Source: Hymenobacter edaphi (GTDB lineage Bacteria > Bacteroidota > Bacteroidia > Cytophagales > Hymenobacteraceae). Taken from it: 64,000 nucleotides of DNA. This document shows positions 33,293-41,993 of the stretch, piece by piece. The notes under the pieces are model-generated. The model was not told the DNA's origin. It worked only from the letters and a program-made list of their open reading frames with translations, and made no database searches. Where the stretch lies: assembly GCF_003258365.1 (NCBI RefSeq), contig NZ_QHKM01000005.1, positions 186,001 to 250,000 on the forward strand, in the 5' to 3' direction. Every line of letters starts with the position of its first letter. The stretch's first letter is position 1. Both the position numbers and the translations under genes were made by a program.

Positions 33293-36200
33293 GTGAGGAA
33301 AACCTCTACTCTGCTGCCGCTGGCAGCGTTAGGCCTGTTGCTGCCCTTCGCGGGCCTGCAGGCCCAAACCACCGCCCCCGACCAAAGCGCCTTCCAGCGC
33401 GTTCAGCAGACCCGCAGCCAGTGGGCCGGCAACGGCGTCGCGGCCGAAGACCTGCGCCTCACCGATGCCTACACCGAAGCCAACGGCCTGGAGCACGTGT
33501 ACGTGCAGCAGCTGCACCGCGGCATTCCGGTGTACAACCGCATCCTGCCGCTGACCTTCGTGCGGGGCCGGCTGGCGCACCACGCCGGCAGCTTTGTGCC
33601 GGCCAAGCCGCTGGCCGCGCTGTCGGCCACGCCGGCCGTAGCGGCGGCCGGGGCCGTGAGCCGGGCCGTGCGGCACGTGCTGCCCGGCGGCGCCGAGCCC
33701 GCGCTGCTGCGCAACGAGGGCGGCCCCGAAGCCCGGCAGATCTTTGCCGCGGCCGGCGTGGCCAAGCGCGACATCGTGGCCAGCCTGGCCTGGGTGCTCG
33801 ACCCGGCCGGCCGCCCGCACCTGGCCTGGAACGTGAATATCGACCTGCTCGACAGCCCCGACTGGTGGAACGTGCAGGTGGACGCGGCCAACGGCACCAT
33901 CATCAGCCAGGACAACTGGACGGTGCAGGAACGCTCGTCGGCCGACGCGGACCACTGCGCCACGGCAACCGGGGCCGCCGCGGCCGGGCGCAGCGCCTAC
34001 GCGGCGGCGTACCTGCCGGCCAGCACCGCTACGGCCTCCTACTTTGTGGTGCCCTACCCGAAGCTGAACCCCAACAGCGCCGGCGGCATGCAGACGGTAA
34101 CCGACCCGTGGCTGAACGCGGGCGCGGGCAACGCGGCCACCACCCACGGCTGGCACTACGACGGCGCCAGCGACTACGCCTTCACCCGCGGCAACAACGT
34201 GTCGGCCTACGACGACGCGGCCCGCCTGAACGCCCCCGGCAACTACGCCAACTCGACCACCACCGGCACCACGCTCACCTTCGGCTTCACGCCCGACTTC
34301 ACGCAGGCACCCTCGGTGGTGGTCAACCGCAACGCGGCCGTTACCAACCTCTTTTACTGGAACAACATCACCCACGACGTGCTGTACCAGTACGGCTTTA
34401 CGGAGGTGGCCGGTAACTTCCAGGCCAGCAACATCGGGCGCGGCGGCAACGGCAACGACTACGTACGCGCCGAAGCCCAGGACGGCAACGGCGTCAACAA
34501 CGCCAACTTCAGTACCCCGCCCGACGGCAGCAGCGGCCGCATGCAGATGTACCTGTGGAACGCCGCGGCGCCCACCATCACGGTAACGGCGCCGGCCGCC
34601 ATTGCCGGCTCGTACACCTCGCGGGAAGGCAACATCAGCACGGCCAACAAGCTGGCCAACCTCGGGCCGGTATCGGGGCAGCTGGCCCTGTACGTGGACG
34701 CGGGCAGCAACCCGGCGACCAACACGGGCTGCGCGGCCCACAGCGGCCCCTCGCTGGCCGGCAAGATTGCCCTGATCATTCGCAACGGCACCTGCGGCTA
34801 CACGCCTCGGGTGAAAAATGCCCAGCTCGCCGGCGCCGTTGGCGTGGTGGTCATCAACAACGTGGCCGGCACGCCCATCGTGATGACCGGCTCCGACAAC
34901 ACCATCACCATTCCGGCCGTGATGATTTCGCAGGCCGCGGGCGCCACCATCATGGCCCGCGTCAGCGACGGCGTGGAAGTGACGCTGCCCCGCCCCGGCC
35001 CGCAGCTCGACGGCGACTTCGACAACGGCATCATCGTGCACGAGTACGGCCACGGCGTTTCGAACCGCCTGACGGGCGGGCCCTCCGCCGCCAGCTGCCT
35101 CGGCAACGCCGAGCAGGGCGGCGAAGGCTGGAGCGACTACCTGGCGCTGATGCTCAACACCGACTGGTCGACGGCGACCATCAACGACGGCCCCGCCGCC
35201 CGCTCGGTGGGCACCTACGCCGTGGGGCAGGCCAATACGGGCACGGGCATCCGCCGCTACCCCTACTCCACCCTGCTGAGCGTGAACCCGCTTACCTACA
35301 ACCACATGGCCGCCAACCCGGAGGTGCACGCCATTGGCGAAATCTGGACGGCTGCGCTCTGGGACATGACCTGGAACATCATTCAGCAGCAGGGCAGCAT
35401 CACCGGCAACTTCTACAACGGGGCCGGCACCGGCGGCAACGTGGCCGCGCTGCAGCTGGTGATGCAGGGCATGAAAATGCAGCCCTGCATGCCCGGCTTC
35501 CTCGACGCCCGCGACGCCATTCTGGCCGCCGACTCGCTGCTCTACAACGGGCAGTACCAGTGCTCGATCTGGCGCGCCTTCGCCCGCCGGGGCATGGGCT
35601 ACAGCGCCGTGCAGGGCTCCTCGAACAGCGCCATCGACCAGATAGCGGCCTTCGACATGCCCCCGCCCGTAACGCTGCAGAAAACCGCGGCCCTGATGGC
35701 CGGCAACACCTTCGACGTGACGCTGCAGCTGAACTGCAACTGCTCGGTGCCCACCACGGCCTACACCCTCACCGACCAGCTGCCCACCGGCATGCAGTAC
35801 GTGAGCAGCACGCCCGCCGCCACGCTCAGCGGCAATACGGTCACGTTCCCGAACATTCAGTTTACCACCGCCGGGCAGGTGAAAACCTTCCGCTTCCGGG
35901 CCCAGGCCCTGGCCGCGGCCACCTGCGCCCCGGTGCTGCCCGTCAACGACGACCGGGATGCCAACACGCTCGGCGGCTTCACCAGCGCGGCCCTGAGCGG
36001 CGGCACCAACTGGACCAGCAGCACGGCCATGGCCAGCAGCCCCACGCACGCATGGTCGGCGCCGGCCCCCACCACGCCGGTGGATTACGTGCTGACGTCG
36101 GCGCCATTCACGCCGACGGGGCTGTCTTCGCTCTCGTTCAACCACTTCTACAACTTCGAGGCCGCCTACGACGGCGGCTCGGTGGAGCTGTCGACCGACA

Positions 36201-36853
36201 ACGGCACGACGTGGACCAACGCGGCCCAGTACTTCATCGAAAACGGCCCGAACACCACCTTCGACGCTTCCACGCCGGGGGCGGGCCAGGCCTGCTTCTC
36301 GGGCCGCAGCGTGACGGGCAGCAGCAACGCCTTCATTCGCTCGGTGCTGAACCTGACCTCGTTTAGCGGCCAGGCGCTGCGGGTGCGCTTCCGCGTCCGC
36401 ACCGACACCGGTAGCCCGGGCGTCTTCCAGGGCTGGTTTGTTGACGACATTCAGGTGGCCAACGGCTGCGGCGGCACCCAGCGGGTGGAGCTGCGCGACG
36501 CCAGCAACGCCCTGGCCGGCAGCGCCAGCATCATGACCTACCTGCTGCCCGCCACCACCACGGCCCAGCAAAGCGCCCTGGCCCAGGCCCTGCAGTTCAC
36601 GGCCCAGCCGAACCCCTTCGGCGCCGCCGGCCTGCGCCTGAACCTGACGGTGCCCGCCACCCTGACCCAGGTAAGCTTCAGCATCTACGACGTAGCGGGC
36701 CGCCTGCTGCTCAGCCGTCCGGCCGAGCGCCTGCAGGTCGGCGCCAACTCCATCAACTGGAGCGAATCGGCGCAGCTGCCAGCCGGCCTTTACCTGGTGC
36801 GCGCCCAGCTGCCCGACGGCAGCAGCACGGTGCTGCGCGTGGTGAAGGAATAA
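33293..36853 (+). CDS. T9SS-dependent M36 (fungalysin) metallopeptidase
   Basis: A 1186-residue secreted protease. The order is: signal peptide (LLPFAGLQAQ), a fungalysin propeptide region (about 20-200), an M36 domain with a PA insert (about 480-565), the zinc site HEYGHGVSN near residue 582 and the third ligand in EGWSD near 613. A DUF11-like segment follows (VTLQKTA, TLTDQLPTG), then a MAM/jelly-roll-like region with WFVDDIQV near residue 1050, and a type A T9SS sorting domain (AQPNPFGAAGL, YDVAGRLLLSR, terminal RVVKE). It probably digests extracellular proteins. The GTG at 33293 gives a clean signal peptide; a TTG at 33257 would add 12 residues. Confidence 0.93.
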   Translation: MRKTSTLLPLAALGLLLPFAGLQAQTTAPDQSAFQRVQQTRSQWAGNGVAAEDLRLTDAYTEANGLEHVYVQQLHRGIPVYNRILPLTFVRGRLAHHAGSFVPAKPLAALSATPAVAAAGAVSRAVRHVLPGGAEPALLRNEGGPEARQIFAAAGVAKRDIVASLAWVLDPAGRPHLAWNVNIDLLDSPDWWNVQVDAANGTIISQDNWTVQERSSADADHCATATGAAAAGRSAYAAAYLPASTATASYFVVPYPKLNPNSAGGMQTVTDPWLNAGAGNAATTHGWHYDGASDYAFTRGNNVSAYDDAARLNAPGNYANSTTTGTTLTFGFTPDFTQAPSVVVNRNAAVTNLFYWNNITHDVLYQYGFTEVAGNFQASNIGRGGNGNDYVRAEAQDGNGVNNANFSTPPDGSSGRMQMYLWNAAAPTITVTAPAAIAGSYTSREGNISTANKLANLGPVSGQLALYVDAGSNPATNTGCAAHSGPSLAGKIALIIRNGTCGYTPRVKNAQLAGAVGVVVINNVAGTPIVMTGSDNTITIPAVMISQAAGATIMARVSDGVEVTLPRPGPQLDGDFDNGIIVHEYGHGVSNRLTGGPSAASCLGNAEQGGEGWSDYLALMLNTDWSTATINDGPAARSVGTYAVGQANTGTGIRRYPYSTLLSVNPLTYNHMAANPEVHAIGEIWTAALWDMTWNIIQQQGSITGNFYNGAGTGGNVAALQLVMQGMKMQPCMPGFLDARDAILAADSLLYNGQYQCSIWRAFARRGMGYSAVQGSSNSAIDQIAAFDMPPPVTLQKTAALMAGNTFDVTLQLNCNCSVPTTAYTLTDQLPTGMQYVSSTPAATLSGNTVTFPNIQFTTAGQVKTFRFRAQALAAATCAPVLPVNDDRDANTLGGFTSAALSGGTNWTSSTAMASSPTHAWSAPAPTTPVDYVLTSAPFTPTGLSSLSFNHFYNFEAAYDGGSVELSTDNGTTWTNAAQYFIENGPNTTFDASTPGAGQACFSGRSVTGSSNAFIRSVLNLTSFSGQALRVRFRVRTDTGSPGVFQGWFVDDIQVANGCGGTQRVELRDASNALAGSASIMTYLLPATTTAQQSALAQALQFTAQPNPFGAAGLRLNLTVPATLTQVSFSIYDVAGRLLLSRPAERLQVGANSINWSESAQLPAGLYLVRAQLPDGSSTVLRVVKE

Positions 36854-36855
36854 CC

Positions 36856-36925
36856 GCCCGTCCCGCAACAAGCAAAAAGGCCCGCTGCAGCTGCAGCGGG
36901 CCTTTTTGCTTGTTGCGGGACGGGC
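36856..36925. terminator. 70-bp perfect palindrome, bidirectional terminator
   Basis: The two 35-nt halves 36856-36890 and 36891-36925 are exact reverse complements. The inner arms AAAAAGGCCCGCTGCAG/CTGCAGCGGGCCTTTTT make a strong bidirectional terminator; the outer GGGACGGG/CCCGTCCC and GCAACAAGC/GCTTGTTGC extend it. It sits between convergent genes. Confidence 0.9.
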
Positions 36926-36950
36926 AAGCGGCGCGGCCTGCCGGGCGCGC

Positions 36951-37325
36951 TTAGGCGTCGGTATCCGACCACTCGCCGGGCTTGGCCTGGTGAGGATTGG
37001 CGGGTTCGTCGGTAGCCCAGTTGCGGGTGCCGCTGTGCCGAAACCGGTCGTCGCCGTGGTGGGTATCGTCGACTTGGGGCGGCATTTCCTGGCCGTAGCG
37101 CGGCTGGAAGCCTTCGGGTTGCGCGGTAGGGGCAGCGCCTTCGGGGTGGCCAAACTCGCCGTAGTTCGGAGCATTGGTATGGCCGGCGGAGGGCTGCCCC
37201 GTCTGGCCGGCTTCGGGATGCTGCTGGGCAGCTTGCTGGCCGCGGCGCAGGTTTTCGGCGTTGTCTTCGGCACCAAGGCCGTGGAATTCGTCGGGGTTTT
37301 GGCGGAAGCTGGATTCGTCGTTCAT
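36951..37325 (-). CDS. Small hydrophilic disordered protein
   Basis: A 124-residue, strongly hydrophilic protein rich in Q, P, G, H, D and N, with no predicted structure, membrane segment or signal peptide. Blocks such as MNDESSFRQNPDEFHG and HHGDDRFRHSGTRNW suggest an intrinsically disordered, perhaps stress-related protein. The ATG at 37325 begins MNDES; the longer frame upstream is less convincing. It is transcribed away from the RDD cluster but in the same direction as the RDD gene. No function is assigned. Confidence 0.65.
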   Translation of the reverse strand: MNDESSFRQNPDEFHGLGAEDNAENLRRGQQAAQQHPEAGQTGQPSAGHTNAPNYGEFGHPEGAAPTAQPEGFQPRYGQEMPPQVDDTHHGDDRFRHSGTRNWATDEPANPHQAKPGEWSDTDA

Positions 37326-37442
37326 CGGAAGGGAAGCCGGGTGGAATGCTACCGGCCCGGCCCTTGGCCATACGCAAGCGGCAAGGGGAAGTTGGTGCGC
37401 CCGGCGGCCCGTCAACTGGTACTGTTCAGCTGGTTGCCGGAG

Positions 37443-38201
37443 TTACCGCTCGGCCGTCTGGCCGGCCAGGTGGGCGTAGTCGCGCAGCACCACCAGCAGG
37501 AACTCGTGGTCGGGCAGCTGGCTCTGAATGCCGGTGAGCTGCCGCACCCGCTGAGCCACGTCGGCCAGGATGTGAGTGGCACCGCGCTGCTCGCTCTGCG
37601 TCACCAGCTCCTGAATCAGGCGCACGTCGTGGTCGGCCAGGTGAGCCACTTCGGGGTAGGTCACGCGGTACAGCGGGTCGTAGTCGGAGCCGAACAAGGC
37701 GTTGTCGGCCACCACGGAGCGGCGGTTCAGGCGCACCACGGTGGTGCCGGCGGCCATGTCGCCGAGGCGCTGCCCGCGGCCGCTGCCCAGGATGCTGGCC
37801 ATGGCCACCACCCCGTACAGCAGGTCGATGTCGACCAGGCGCAGCACCCAGCGCAGCAGGTACTGGGTGAAGCGCGGCGGGGCGCCGTTGAGGCTGATGA
37901 CGCGGATTTTCAGGGCCCGCTTGCCAATGCTCTGGCCTTGGAAGAATACCTCGCTGAGCAGGTGGTAGAGAAACAGCGGCAGCAGCACCAAGGCGAAGAT
38001 GGAAATGACGAAAGCCGGGCTCCCGCCGCCCGCCCCGTTGGTGTCCAGGTGCAGCACGTAGAGGTTGATGAGCACCCAGGCAATGACCCAGCCGACCATC
38101 ATCACGCCGTCGAGCAGGGTGGCGGCAATTCGCTCCCCGACGGAGGCGGTTTCGTATTCGAGGGTGACGTTCTGGGTGGTGGGAATGCGCAACAGGGCCA
38201 T
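37443..38201 (-). CDS. RDD family membrane protein
   Basis: A 252-residue RDD-domain protein with membrane helices at about 25-50, 67-88 and 125-150. The family mark lies in GERIAATLLDGVMM (the arginine and aspartate of RDD), followed by GQSIGKRALKIRV. The C-terminal 80 residues are soluble. It is divergent from the SpoIIM-type gene by 90 bp and is a regular member of the SpoIIM/DUF4129/MoxR/DUF58 locus. RDD proteins have been linked to ion transport in a few bacteria; its role here is not known. Confidence 0.92.
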   Translation of the reverse strand: MALLRIPTTQNVTLEYETASVGERIAATLLDGVMMVGWVIAWVLINLYVLHLDTNGAGGGSPAFVISIFALVLLPLFLYHLLSEVFFQGQSIGKRALKIRVISLNGAPPRFTQYLLRWVLRLVDIDLLYGVVAMASILGSGRGQRLGDMAAGTTVVRLNRRSVVADNALFGSDYDPLYRVTYPEVAHLADHDVRLIQELVTQSEQRGATHILADVAQRVRQLTGIQSQLPDHEFLLVVLRDYAHLAGQTAER

Positions 38202-38291
38202 ACAGCGCCGGCAAATAGTTGGATACTACCGTCAAAAGTATCATCTTCCGGGCACGTTCTACGCCCGATTCCGATGGTCGGGCGGTTCTTT

Positions 38292-39281
38292 ATGCGCGAA
38301 GTTGTATTCATCCGCCGCAACCAGGAGCGGTGGCATTCTTACGAACACCAGCCGGCGGCCACGCCCGAGGAACTGGCCGCCCGTTTCGTGGCCCTCACCG
38401 ACGACCTGGCCTACGCCCGGACCTTCTACCCCACGGCGCCCGTTACGCAGCACCTGAATCAGCTGGCCAGCCGCTTCCACGAGCAGCTGTACCGCCGCCC
38501 GGCAGCCCGGCGCCGCGGCTTCGGCTACTTCTGGCTCACGGAGCTGCCCCTGCTGGTGGCCCGGCACTGGAAGCCGCTGCTCACCGCGCTGGTGCTGTTT
38601 CTGCTGTTTGCGGGCCTGGGCGCGCTGTCGGCCGCCGAAGACGACGCCTTCGTGCGCCTGGTGCTCGGCGACGGGTACGTGAACATGACCCTGGAAAACA
38701 TCCGCCGCGGCCGCCCCACCGACGTGTACGGCACCGCGCCCGAGGTCGAGATGTTCCTCTTCATTGCCTACAACAACGTGCGCGTGGCGCTGGCCACCTT
38801 CGCGCTGGGCGCCACGGCCGGGCTGGGCACGCTCTACCTGCTGTTTCGCAACGCGGTGATGGTGGGCAGCTTCCAGTACTTTTTCATTGCGCAGGGGGTG
38901 GGCCTGCGGGCGTCGCTGGCCATCTGGCTGCACGGCACCATCGAAATCAGCTGCATCGTGCTGGCGGCCGGGGCCGGGCTGGTGCTGGGCAGCAGCCTGC
39001 TCTTTCCGGGCAGCTACCCGCGCGGCGAGGCCCTGCGCCGCGGCGCCCAGGATGCCATGAAGCTCATGGCCGGGCTGGTGCCGCTCATCGTGCTGGCCGC
39101 CTTCCTCGAAGGCTTCGTCACGCGCCTGGCCCCGCGCCACCCAGTGGCCATCAGCGCGCCGGTTATTATCCTGTCGCTGGTGCTGATCGGGGGCTACTTC
39201 GTGGTGTATCCGTGGCTGTTGCACCGCCGGGCCCGGCGCAGCGGCTTTGTGCTGCCCGATGCCGACGCCGAGGCGCCCTGA
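38292..39281 (+). CDS. Stage II sporulation protein M (SpoIIM)-like membrane protein
   Basis: A 329-residue membrane protein. A soluble N-terminal region of about 90 residues with LTDDLAYARTFYP is followed by five or six helices carrying NNVRVALATFALG and GTIEISCIVLAAGAGL, the characteristic SpoIIM/DUF95 blocks. It is not a sporulation factor here, as Bacteroidota do not sporulate; the family is a common partner of RDD and MoxR genes. It leads a run of closely spaced genes (31-, 30- and -1-bp gaps). Confidence 0.92.
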   Translation: MREVVFIRRNQERWHSYEHQPAATPEELAARFVALTDDLAYARTFYPTAPVTQHLNQLASRFHEQLYRRPAARRRGFGYFWLTELPLLVARHWKPLLTALVLFLLFAGLGALSAAEDDAFVRLVLGDGYVNMTLENIRRGRPTDVYGTAPEVEMFLFIAYNNVRVALATFALGATAGLGTLYLLFRNAVMVGSFQYFFIAQGVGLRASLAIWLHGTIEISCIVLAAGAGLVLGSSLLFPGSYPRGEALRRGAQDAMKLMAGLVPLIVLAAFLEGFVTRLAPRHPVAISAPVIILSLVLIGGYFVVYPWLLHRRARRSGFVLPDADAEAP

Positions 39282-39312
39282 TGCTGATTTTTTTCTTTAT
39301 TTCTCTGCCTAT

Positions 39313-40185
39313 ATGAGCACCTCTACCACCGTTTTGGCGGATGCCGCCACCACCTTCAGCCAGCCGGCCGACTTTTACCAGACCCGCGACTTCGGCCAGA
39401 AGTGGGAAGCCACCGCGCAGCTGCTGCGCCAGCACGGCCGCGTGCTCTTCGCCGCGCTGCTGCGCTACACCGGTCCCTGGCTGCTGCTGGGCATCATCAT
39501 CGAAGCGGCCGGCTACGCCACCGGCAACGAAACGGCCGTGGGCTTTGTCGGGGGCATCTGCCAGCGCGTAGCCCTCATCGTGGGCACGGGCATCACCTTC
39601 GGGTTTCTGCGCCTGCGCATTCAGCACTACCAAGCGCCCGGGCGCGAGCTGACGGTGGCCGACGTGTGGGAAGCCACCAGCCACACCGGGGCCTACTTCG
39701 GCAAGACCATCGTCGGGGGGCTGATTACCACCTTCGCGCTGCTGTTGCTGCTGCTGCCCGGCATTTACGTAGCCGTGGCCCTGACCTTGCTGCCGGCGGT
39801 GGTGTTTCTGGAAGCGGACGGCGACCTGTCGCGCTGCTTCAACCTGATCAAGGGCTACTGGTGGTCGACGTTTGCCCTGGCGCTGGTCTACGGCCTGCTG
39901 TTCCTGGGCCTGCTGCTGGTGCCGGCCATGGTGCTGGGCTACTTCATGGCCTCGAACCCCGATAACCGCATCATCGGCATTCCCTTCTCGCTGTTTACGG
40001 CCGCGGCCATGTTCTTTCTGAACCCGGTGATGAACGTGCTGATGGCCTTCAACTACTTCAGCATCGTGGAAGCCAAGGAAAGCCCGGGCCTGGAGTGGCG
40101 CGCCGCCCAGCTGGGCGAAGCCGCCCCGGCCCCGGCTGCCAGCAACGACTACCGCTACGCGCCCGACGACGAGCGGCCGCTGTAA
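39313..40185 (+). CDS. DFGQK-motif multi-pass membrane protein (paralogue 1)
   Basis: A 290-residue membrane protein with about six helices. The N-terminus FSQPADFYQTRDFGQKWEAT is shared with the next gene product (FATPSDYYRLRDFGQKFEAT), as is the LLPGIYVAVAL/LLPGIYLSIAV block and the W-S-T-F segment. The two are tandem paralogues of the kind often called hypothetical membrane or DUF975/GDPD-membrane-like proteins. They belong to the RDD/SpoIIM/MoxR locus. No catalytic site is recognised. Confidence 0.88.
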   Translation: MSTSTTVLADAATTFSQPADFYQTRDFGQKWEATAQLLRQHGRVLFAALLRYTGPWLLLGIIIEAAGYATGNETAVGFVGGICQRVALIVGTGITFGFLRLRIQHYQAPGRELTVADVWEATSHTGAYFGKTIVGGLITTFALLLLLLPGIYVAVALTLLPAVVFLEADGDLSRCFNLIKGYWWSTFALALVYGLLFLGLLLVPAMVLGYFMASNPDNRIIGIPFSLFTAAAMFFLNPVMNVLMAFNYFSIVEAKESPGLEWRAAQLGEAAPAPAASNDYRYAPDDERPL

Positions 40186-40215
40186 CTGTTTTTTCACCCT
40201 GAATTTACTTCGCGC

Positions 40216-41202
40216 ATGGCCTCTCCTACGCCCTCGCCCGCTTACCAGTCCGACGCGCAGCGCAGCTTCGCCACGCCCTCGGACTACTACCGCCTGCGCG
40301 ACTTCGGCCAGAAGTTCGAGGCCACGTCGGCCTTTCTGCGCCGGCACGGCGGCAACCTGTACCGCATCATGCTGCTGCCGCTGCTGGGGGCCATCGTGCC
40401 GCTGGCCGCGCTGATGGTGCTGTTCGGGCGCAGCTTCCGCTTCGGCCAGTTTCCCGGCCGAATGGGCCAGGGCAGCCAGATCAGCCTGGCGCTGATGTCG
40501 CCGGCCATCTTCGGCCTGGTGGTGCTGGGCTTGGCCGCGCTGCTGGTGCAGTACGCCATGCTCTACGGCTTCGTGAAGCGCCGCATGCACCAGCCCGACC
40601 CCACGGCCACCATCAGCGCCGGCGAGGCCTGGGACGAGGGCAAGCGCTACCTGCTGCCCATGATTGGCTACTCCATCGTGGCGGGCGTGCTCGTCATGAT
40701 CGGGTACTTTCTGCTCGTGCTGCCGGGCATTTACCTCAGTATTGCGGTGCTGCTGCTGCCCTGCGTGGTGGTGTTCGAGGAAGCTGACCTGGGCAGCACC
40801 CTCAGCCGCTGCCTGCAGCTGATCCGGGGCAAATGGTGGTCGACCTTCGGGCTCTACGTCGTGGCCAGCATTGCCATGTGGATGCTCGCGGCCGGCCTGG
40901 GCGCCGTGCTCACGATTATTACGGCCCTGTTCGGCGCAAAATCGGCGGACGGCGACGCGGCCATGACCACGCTGGCGGTGGCCCAGGCCATGCAGATCAG
41001 CATCAACCTGCTGCTCACGCCCATCATTTACGTGCTGCTGATGTTTCAGTACTTCAACCTGGTGGAACGCCGCGACCATGTGAGCCTGCAGTGGCGCGCC
41101 GAGCAGCTGGGCCAGACGCCCGGCCCGGCCGGCGGCCCCACCGGCCCCGCTGGTCCCGACGACTCCCTGTTCCGCCCCAGCTACGGCGACCAAGCCCTCT
41201 GA
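40216..41202 (+). CDS. DFGQK-motif multi-pass membrane protein (paralogue 2)
   Basis: A 328-residue paralogue of the preceding protein with the same domain layout: a cytoplasmic N-terminus carrying RDFGQKFEATSAFLRRHG, about six helices, and a soluble tail with QWRAEQLGQTP. Residues 160-200 include LPGIYLSIAVLLLPCVV, then RGKWWSTF. The stop overlaps the next start by one nucleotide. Function unknown; tandem duplication within the locus is likely. Confidence 0.88.
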   Translation: MASPTPSPAYQSDAQRSFATPSDYYRLRDFGQKFEATSAFLRRHGGNLYRIMLLPLLGAIVPLAALMVLFGRSFRFGQFPGRMGQGSQISLALMSPAIFGLVVLGLAALLVQYAMLYGFVKRRMHQPDPTATISAGEAWDEGKRYLLPMIGYSIVAGVLVMIGYFLLVLPGIYLSIAVLLLPCVVVFEEADLGSTLSRCLQLIRGKWWSTFGLYVVASIAMWMLAAGLGAVLTIITALFGAKSADGDAAMTTLAVAQAMQISINLLLTPIIYVLLMFQYFNLVERRDHVSLQWRAEQLGQTPGPAGGPTGPAGPDDSLFRPSYGDQAL

Positions 41203-41993
41203 TGCCCTTGTTCCGCTTCCGCTTTTCGGGCCACCGCGCGGCGGGCGGGCTGCTGGCGCTGCTGCTGCTGGCCGCAGTGCCCCTGCCCGCCCCGGCGCAG
41301 AAAGCCCGGCCCAAAACCACGCAACGGGCCCCGGCGGTGCTGCCGCCCGGCCCGGCGCCCGCCGCCGTGCGCCGTTTCAGCGCCGCCGAGCTGCAGCGCC
41401 TGCGCGCCGACGACGACCTGCAGTACCGCCAGGACCCGCCGCCCGATAACCCGGTGCTGCGCTGGTTTCAGCAGCTGCTGCGGCGCATCTTCCGGGTGGT
41501 TTTCTCGCCCGAAAGCGGCATTTACTGGAAGATTCTGTTCTACGCCCTGGCCGTGGGCGCCCTGGTGCTGGTGGTGCTGCAGCTGCTGGGCCTGAAGCCC
41601 GGCGAGTGGCTGCGCGGCCGGGGCCGCCGCGTGCCGGTGCCCTACGCCCTGGAGGCCGACGACGTGCACGAGGAAACCCTGCCCGACCGCCTGCGCGCGG
41701 CCGAAGAAGCCGGCCAATGGCGCCTGGCCACCCGCCTGGGCTACCTGCTGGTGCTCAAGCAGCTCACCGACCGCGCCCTCATCGACTGGCAGCCGCAGAA
41801 AACCAACCACCACTACGACGCCGAGCTGCGCCAGCGCGGCCCCGCCCTGGCCCCGGCCTTCGGGGCGCTGACCTGGCAGTTTGAGTACGTGTGGTACGGT
41901 GAGTTTGCCCTGACCCGGGAGCAGTACGGGCAGGTGCAGGCCGAGCGCCGGGCCTTTCTCACGACCCTCACCACCCGCAACTTCGCCGCCTGA
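41202..41993 (+). CDS. DUF4129 domain protein
   Basis: A 263-residue protein with a signal/anchor region (LLALLLLAAVPLPAPAQ), a periplasmic linker, a membrane helix at about 105-128 (FYALAVGALVLVVLQLLGL) and the cytoplasmic DUF4129 domain with GQWRLATRLGYLLVLKQL. DUF4129 proteins occur with MoxR ATPases and DUF58 proteins and in some transglutaminase-fused forms. Start and stop overlap neighbouring genes by one base (TGATG), so translation is coupled. Confidence 0.88.
   Translation: MPLFRFRFSGHRAAGGLLALLLLAAVPLPAPAQKARPKTTQRAPAVLPPGPAPAAVRRFSAAELQRLRADDDLQYRQDPPPDNPVLRWFQQLLRRIFRVVFSPESGIYWKILFYALAVGALVLVVLQLLGLKPGEWLRGRGRRVPVPYALEADDVHEETLPDRLRAAEEAGQWRLATRLGYLLVLKQLTDRALIDWQPQKTNHHYDAELRQRGPALAPAFGALTWQFEYVWYGEFALTREQYGQVQAERRAFLTTLTTRNFAA

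Noticed and set aside
33329-37276. 1315-codon minus-strand frame opposite the M36 protease
   Set aside because: Low-complexity arginine/glycine/valine product; the plus strand has signal peptide, zinc site and sorting domain.
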